From Nakazawaea peltata (taxonomy: Eukaryota > Ascomycota > Pichiomycetes > Alaninales > Pachysolenaceae), in the NCBI GenBank assembly GCA_001599355.1, contig BCGQ01000001.1, positions 933,135 through 997,134 on the forward strand: DNA of 64,000 bases, in the 5' to 3' direction. This document shows positions 59,489 through 64,000 of this stretch, piece by piece. Position numbers and translations under genes: made by a program. The notes beneath the pieces were generated by a model that made no database searches, had not been told where the DNA came from, and saw only the letters and a list, made by a program, of their open reading frames with translations. Numbering within the stretch: the stretch's first letter is position 1; every line of letters starts with the position of its first letter.

Positions 59489-60193
59489 ATGATTTTTGAC
59501 GATGGCAGCTCTTCTGAGAATGAGGAAGATGAGCGCTCAAAATTCATGCTGTTAAAAGCTCTGAAAGCTCGTAAACAACTGCTGAAACTGGTGGAAGATG
59601 CCCTGAAAAATCACGATTACGACTACGATGAAGTTTATGACTCAATTAAGGAGGACTCTCAGAGGCAAAAAGCTACCAAATCTACCAATTCGCAATATAT
59701 AAGTAGTTTGGCCCTGTCAAAAGCTCAACGAGAGCTCGATAAACAGGAGCGTTTGGAACTGAAACAGAGGAAGAGAAACCTTGAGGACAAGAATTTGTAT
59801 GGAGACAAAGAGACGTTTGTGACGGACTCGTATAAACAGTATCAGAAGGAGGTGAAGGGGGGTGAAAATGGAGATTCTGGACTTATAGGGGTGCCCAAAC
59901 AGGTGGCCCTTCTGGGGCCCCGCCTGGAGTCCCTTCTGGGATCTAAACCTGCTCCCAAAATTGGCATAAAATTCCTGTTATCATCAGCTAAAAAACCAGG
60001 CATCAATATCAAATTGAAAAATGGGTCTGCCCCATCGTCCACCACAACTGAAAATAAACAGCCTACACCCTCAAGCTCTGACCCATTAACAGACCACTAC
60101 ACATATTTCATGTCAATCTACAATTCCACCACCGTTTCCGACGATGAACTCGCTAAATACAAACAGAGATATCTACAGAGAATTAACACTTAA
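59489..60193 (+). CDS. NSRP1/CCDC55-like nuclear speckle splicing regulator
   Basis: 234 residues starting at the ATG at 59489; the upstream extension to 59459 depends on a TTG. The core YDEVYDSIKEDSQRQ, then YISSLALSKAQRELDKQERL and FVTDSYKQYQKEV, follows the pattern of the DUF2040 domain of human NSRP1 (YDSVYDEMQ; YIHNLLKAVEIRKKEQ; FVTSAYKKKLQE). In animals NSRP1 acts in alternative splicing. Baker's yeast has, as far as I recall, no obvious counterpart, so this may be a retained ancestral splicing-related gene. The C-terminal half is low complexity (Ser, Thr, Pro). It converges with MIP1, with 48 bp between them. Confidence 0.82.
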   Translation: MIFDDGSSSENEEDERSKFMLLKALKARKQLLKLVEDALKNHDYDYDEVYDSIKEDSQRQKATKSTNSQYISSLALSKAQRELDKQERLELKQRKRNLEDKNLYGDKETFVTDSYKQYQKEVKGGENGDSGLIGVPKQVALLGPRLESLLGSKPAPKIGIKFLLSSAKKPGINIKLKNGSAPSSTTTENKQPTPSSSDPLTDHYTYFMSIYNSTTVSDDELAKYKQRYLQRINT

Positions 60194-60241
60194 ATATATC
60201 CATTAAAATCCCAATAAAAACGCCTAGCCGCTCAGGCTTCA

Positions 60242-63200
60242 TTAATGTCTAAATTCCTTGGTGACCTCATCGATCACATTACGTTTGTAGAATGTCTTCT
60301 TTGAAGACTGCAGTTGTACTCCAGAAGTCTCATCCCCCTCTTTATCCTTGGAGTCATGAATGTATTCTCTCTTTTTGGACTCTTTGAAAAATTTATTGAT
60401 CTTAGTAGATGCTCTCCGCTTATTGGAGGTTTGAGGATACATCGAGTCGTTCAAGATTTCTTTGAGATCAGCCAGATCCATATTATTCATGGAATAAGAC
60501 GAGCTGACCCAGTCTGGAGATGCCCCATTTGTTGATGGGTGCTCATAACCATTTAATGCCCTACGAAATTCGGTCCTCAACCGCTTGAACTCCTTGTCAT
60601 TCTTGACAATTTGCATATTGACAAACTTGAGATTTGCCAGAGCATTATACTCCGAGTTGAGTTCTTCGATAATAGATTTATCTTTTATAGGCTGAATATG
60701 AGATAAATCGATCTCAGCAGCAGTTACTGTTTGGAAAAAATCGCGAATTCCAGGCTTCTCTAAGAGTTCTTCGATACTAATAGATTCACCATGAGGAATT
60801 GGCAAAGGATTGCTTGGAGTGACACAATCTAAGTCGACTTCCTTTCTTAAGACATGGTCGATATCAACAGCCGAAAAAAAGGCACACGATTGAGGTAGTT
60901 CCTTCATCCCCAATTGACTGGAGAACATCGCTCTTGTCCATAAATTGCTCACCTGCAAAAGAAGCAGCAGTTTATATTTATCTTCTTCTTTCACCATGTA
61001 TCTAATCTCGTCATGAACAGTAATACATAACCGAGCGTCTAATTTATATAATTTGAGTAAATAGTCCATCGAAATAATCAACAAATGTAAGTAATCCACA
61101 CCAGAAGATTGGATCGCCCAGTTGATTCTGGAAGGAAGGAAAGAATTCAGCTGGAGATTCAGCTGCGTGAGCAGAGCCGTTATTCCTGCACCTAACAGAG
61201 GAGTGCGCGGCGAACGAGCGATTCTTTCCAACCGGTTAAATACTATCGATTCTGATCCGCCGTACCACATTTTGTTACCATTAACAAGAGCGGATTTACC
61301 CTTGGTCTCGGCATATAAAGTCTTTGCGGTCTTCAGGGCATCGGAGTCTGATATGGTGGGGTTGAATTTTTTCAATAAAGTAGTAGCAAACTTGATTCCG
61401 GCACCGTAGATTCTACCGTAATTGAAGGTTTTGGCGTCATTTCTGGAAATACCTAAGATATTGGCAGTCTTAGAATGTAAATCGGTTCCTTCACTCTTAG
61501 TACCTTCTAAAGTCATCCAACCAATCAGAGTGCCTCCATGAACACCAAACACCGAGTCTCCTACTACACTTGCAATCCACAATTCTTCACTATCTACGTC
61601 TGCTCCAACAAAGCAGTAGCCCTCAGGAGCTTGAATCATCGATTTCAACTCCGATCCGAGTCTATTTTTCTTCAGATTTGAAGCTGTGAGCCATGTATTT
61701 TCAACAGCTCTTCTGGTTACAGTACCCATAGAGACAATTTGGGGGATAATTATCCCAAGATCATCACTATTAGACCCGAAATCCATATTTTTATGCTCAT
61801 CTTTATATACTACCATTTGATTCATAATTCTTTCTCTGGCACTAGTCCAATAACTACAAGACAGTGCCAATTCCAAAGCATCTTTAGCAAGCTCAAACTC
61901 AGACGTCAATAATCCCTTCTCAAAGTGACCTAAGAATGATTTGGTCATCATACTGACAGTTCTAGCATTTGGACCATCATTATGGGGAACTTTAAAGAAA
62001 CACTTTTTATATAAATAATCTGGGGGAATAAGATCAAATTTAGGATCTTCCAGGAGCTTTTCAATGGTGATATGGGTGAAGTTTTGACTTACGAATTCTT
62101 CTCTTTGGCTGCCATCTACTACAAAACACCATCCATAGGAATCTAACCAATAAATGGGATTATTTTGCCATGAAAGTTTCAAAAGTAAAGGCAGAGGTCT
62201 AGAACGAGTGGTCAATTTCAATTCATTCTTGACCACCAAATTTTTATACCATTCGGGATATCCGGGGAGCTTTTGATTCTTGTAAGGAACACCTTTTTTA
62301 GTCAAACGAACTGGAGCAATAGTCCAATCCAATTGAGAGAGCCAAGGATCAGATTCCCATGGTTTAGAAGGGTCATCTTTCATTTTTAAAGTTTCGTTAG
62401 CTATTTTATGGAGATTTTTCTCAATTTTAGAGGTACTTTCAATGAAAATCCGCTCTGCAGTCTGGATATAATCATTCCATTTCTTTGTAGTTGGGAGGAA
62501 ACTTTGAGAAATGAGACGTAAGGCTGCAAAACTCACCGGGTGAGATACTAATGCCCTAAATTCAGGGAAAATCTTACCTAAAACTCTATAAGTGACGTCT
62601 ACATCATTAGCACAGTAACTCATGAGATCTTGGAAATTGTCTATGAGTTCTTGTTTATCGGTCGTTGCGAGTAAATCTCGAACTTCTTTATCCATTTTGA
62701 TCCCATTATGGAAATCTGCTACATGTTTAAGAGAATTCAAACTACTGAACTTGAGCCATGGATCATCGGCCAAATCTTGGGAAAACGAGCTCAATTCGAG
62801 ATCCAAGATGGGATTATTCAATAACAGTGATAAGTTCTCCGATGAACCGGCTTCTGTCATGGCTCTAATACCTTCAAGGGACAAATCTTCGCCATCTTCT
62901 AAGCTTTTTTTCACTTGAGCATCTTTACTTTTCTTATATTTTAACCAAGTTCCTCTCTGACGAGAACACATTCCAGAAACAGCCACATGTAATGACATCG
63001 TATCGAGAAAGAATGCTTTGGAAGCTTGTAAATTGTACTCATTCAGTATTCTGGCACGATCATACGACACATTATGACCTACTATGATTTTATCTTTGGA
63101 AGAGGTGTCCAATGGGATCAATTGGTCGATCATCTCTGATTCTCCAGCTAAATATGGCGATACCCAACCATACCAGGCATCTGTCGACATACAAGTGGCC

Positions 63201-63772
63201 ATAACCGGGTACGGAGACACTTTATACATGGTCTCCACATCAAATACGAGTCCATCTTCAGGTGGATACTCTACTTTAACCGGCTTTTTACCCTCCTGAT
63301 ACTTGTACCAACCAGATTTTCGAAGCCATTTCTTAGGTGGTTTAGGGATATTCTCTCCCATATGCAATAATGTCTCTATGATATCCAAATACAGCTGGCA
63401 ATTCAGTAACCCAATTCTGTAGAAATGGTCACCCAAATTATCCCCTTGAAGGGCCGGAATCTTGAAACTGACAGGCTCACTGATCCCTGTCTTCTTACCT
63501 AACAAATCATTGTCGCGTAAATGCTGTCTAGAGAGGTCTAGAAGTTCTCTTTTGGAGGGTGTGAGTTTGGACCCTGTCACAGAGTCGGGAAACACTTGTC
63601 TTTGCATCTCATTTGAGAGGTACTGGATGCCCACACCATTGATTCTTGGTTGTTCTTTGAATTGAGTAAGGCCATCGGCGGTTGCCAAAGAATGGGAAGT
63701 AGTTGAGAAGTTGGGGCGAAACAGCGCCCTATACACGTGTGGCTTGTGTGAGCGTAGCAGGGGCCGTAACAT
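60242..63772 (-). CDS. MIP1: Mitochondrial DNA polymerase gamma
   Basis: Family A DNA polymerase that replicates mitochondrial DNA. The product has 1176 residues (1254 in baker's yeast). A basic presequence (RPLLRSHKPHVYRALFR) begins it. The 3'-5' exonuclease site has D178 and E180 in VFDVET. Polymerase motif A is VGADVDSEELW with D725, motif B is NDAKTFNYGRIYGAG, and motif C is VHDEIRY with H920-D921-E922. Codons 875, 935 and 936 are CTG where baker's yeast has Ala (RANSFLPSR and KYRAAMAL), the strongest single block of evidence for CTG as alanine. The C-terminal extension past the polymerase domain is shorter than in baker's yeast. Confidence 0.98.
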   Translation of the reverse strand: MLRPLLRSHKPHVYRALFRPNFSTTSHSLATADGLTQFKEQPRINGVGIQYLSNEMQRQVFPDSVTGSKLTPSKRELLDLSRQHLRDNDLLGKKTGISEPVSFKIPALQGDNLGDHFYRIGLLNCQLYLDIIETLLHMGENIPKPPKKWLRKSGWYKYQEGKKPVKVEYPPEDGLVFDVETMYKVSPYPVMATCMSTDAWYGWVSPYLAGESEMIDQLIPLDTSSKDKIIVGHNVSYDRARILNEYNLQASKAFFLDTMSLHVAVSGMCSRQRGTWLKYKKSKDAQVKKSLEDGEDLSLEGIRAMTEAGSSENLSLLLNNPILDLELSSFSQDLADDPWLKFSSLNSLKHVADFHNGIKMDKEVRDLLATTDKQELIDNFQDLMSYCANDVDVTYRVLGKIFPEFRALVSHPVSFAALRLISQSFLPTTKKWNDYIQTAERIFIESTSKIEKNLHKIANETLKMKDDPSKPWESDPWLSQLDWTIAPVRLTKKGVPYKNQKLPGYPEWYKNLVVKNELKLTTRSRPLPLLLKLSWQNNPIYWLDSYGWCFVVDGSQREEFVSQNFTHITIEKLLEDPKFDLIPPDYLYKKCFFKVPHNDGPNARTVSMMTKSFLGHFEKGLLTSEFELAKDALELALSCSYWTSARERIMNQMVVYKDEHKNMDFGSNSDDLGIIIPQIVSMGTVTRRAVENTWLTASNLKKNRLGSELKSMIQAPEGYCFVGADVDSEELWIASVVGDSVFGVHGGTLIGWMTLEGTKSEGTDLHSKTANILGISRNDAKTFNYGRIYGAGIKFATTLLKKFNPTISDSDALKTAKTLYAETKGKSALVNGNKMWYGGSESIVFNRLERIARSPRTPLLGAGITALLTQLNLQLNSFLPSRINWAIQSSGVDYLHLLIISMDYLLKLYKLDARLCITVHDEIRYMVKEEDKYKLLLLLQVSNLWTRAMFSSQLGMKELPQSCAFFSAVDIDHVLRKEVDLDCVTPSNPLPIPHGESISIEELLEKPGIRDFFQTVTAAEIDLSHIQPIKDKSIIEELNSEYNALANLKFVNMQIVKNDKEFKRLRTEFRRALNGYEHPSTNGASPDWVSSSYSMNNMDLADLKEILNDSMYPQTSNKRRASTKINKFFKESKKREYIHDSKDKEGDETSGVQLQSSKKTFYKRNVIDEVTKEFRH

Positions 63773-63831
63773 GGATACTGGTGGATATTTACAGTCTTTA
63801 GAGCCTCTGCAGTGACTGAGTAATGCCCGTG

Positions 63832-63886
63832 TTAGTGCTTTTGTAGTGCCTCTGTAATGCCTCTGTAGTGCTTTTGTAGTGCTTTT
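63832..63886. repeat. 11-bp tandem repeat upstream of MIP1
   Basis: Five contiguous units close to GTAGTGCTTTT (63832-63842, 63843-63853, 63854-63864, 63865-63875, 63876-63886), two of them reading GCCTCT in place of GCTTTT. More diverged copies (GCCTCTGCAGTG, GTAATGCCCGT) precede them. The array lies 60-115 bp upstream of the MIP1 start. Confidence 0.85.
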
Positions 63887-64000
63887 GTTGTTGGTTGTGA
63901 ATTTCCATTTTCAGAAAATCCCAATTTTGGAAGTTAAATTATACAATTCCCAATTAGGATAATTGATATACTTCCCACGACCATCTTTGCAGCCAAAAAA

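Noticed and set aside
1-64000. tRNA and rRNA genes, retroelements and CRISPR-like arrays
   Set aside because: I scanned by eye for T-loop consensus, reverse transcriptase or integrase motifs and spaced palindromic repeats, and found no convincing case. A tRNA scan would be needed to exclude a diverged tRNA.
1-64000. Standard code or CUG-Ser code for this genome
   Set aside because: CTG sits at columns that hold Ala, not Leu or Ser, in the housekeeping proteins compared from memory.

Overview
This 64 kb window is nuclear chromosomal DNA of a budding yeast (Saccharomycotina). Compact genes lie on both strands, introns are few and short (GTAAGT or GTGAGT donors, TACTAAC-type branch sites), and most products have clear counterparts in baker's yeast. 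The codon CTG does not appear to mean leucine here. At eleven well-conserved positions in six housekeeping proteins (Ade2, Vps74, Prt1, Mip1, acyl-CoA oxidase, Scs7) the reference yeast residue, recalled from memory, is alanine exactly where this genome has CTG. That points to the CUG-Ala clade (Pachysolen / Nakazawaea / Peterozyma; NCBI code table 26). Any translation made with the standard code carries wrong residues at every CTG.

Layout. 1-9.2 kb: a Zn2Cys6 transcription factor, an oligopeptide transporter, and a secreted family 1 beta-glucosidase. 10.5-18.3 kb: ADE2 with Gcn4/Bas1-type sites, UBP2, and a membrane-anchored endonuclease/exonuclease/phosphatase-fold protein. 18.6-20.5 kb: the most unusual gene, one reading frame joining a CENP-B-like DNA-binding domain to a complete cystathionine gamma-synthase-type PLP enzyme. 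21.2-27.2 kb: VPS74, a cytosolic CTS2-like chitinase, LEO1, profilin PFY1 (three exons), a small mitochondrial membrane protein and a YCII-domain protein. 27.2-30.5 kb: a tandem pair of IAH1-like SGNH esterases, each with a 55-nt intron, separated by a decayed fragment of the flavin-reductase-like gene that follows the second copy. 30.7-41.3 kb: probable RRG8, separase ESP1, peroxisomal acyl-CoA oxidase, and the mitoribosomal gene MRPS35 (one intron). 41.6-50.9 kb: SCS7, ZDS1/2, RCE1, GEM1, and PRE10 (start codon split off by an intron that holds two Rpn4-like sites). 51-63.8 kb: SPC72, PRT1 (eIF3b), BOL3, SCD5, an NSRP1-like splicing factor, and the mitochondrial DNA polymerase MIP1.

The genes are mostly independent housekeeping loci and form no obvious pathway cluster. 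Several serve mitochondria (MIP1, MRPS35, GEM1, BOL3, RRG8). I recognised no tRNA, rRNA, transposon, retroelement or CRISPR-like array. Intergenic regions hold several short minisatellites (10-17 bp units) and strand-biased pyrimidine or purine tracts. One ambiguous base (n) lies inside ESP1 at 32460. Comparisons with baker's yeast proteins were made from memory and should be confirmed by alignment.
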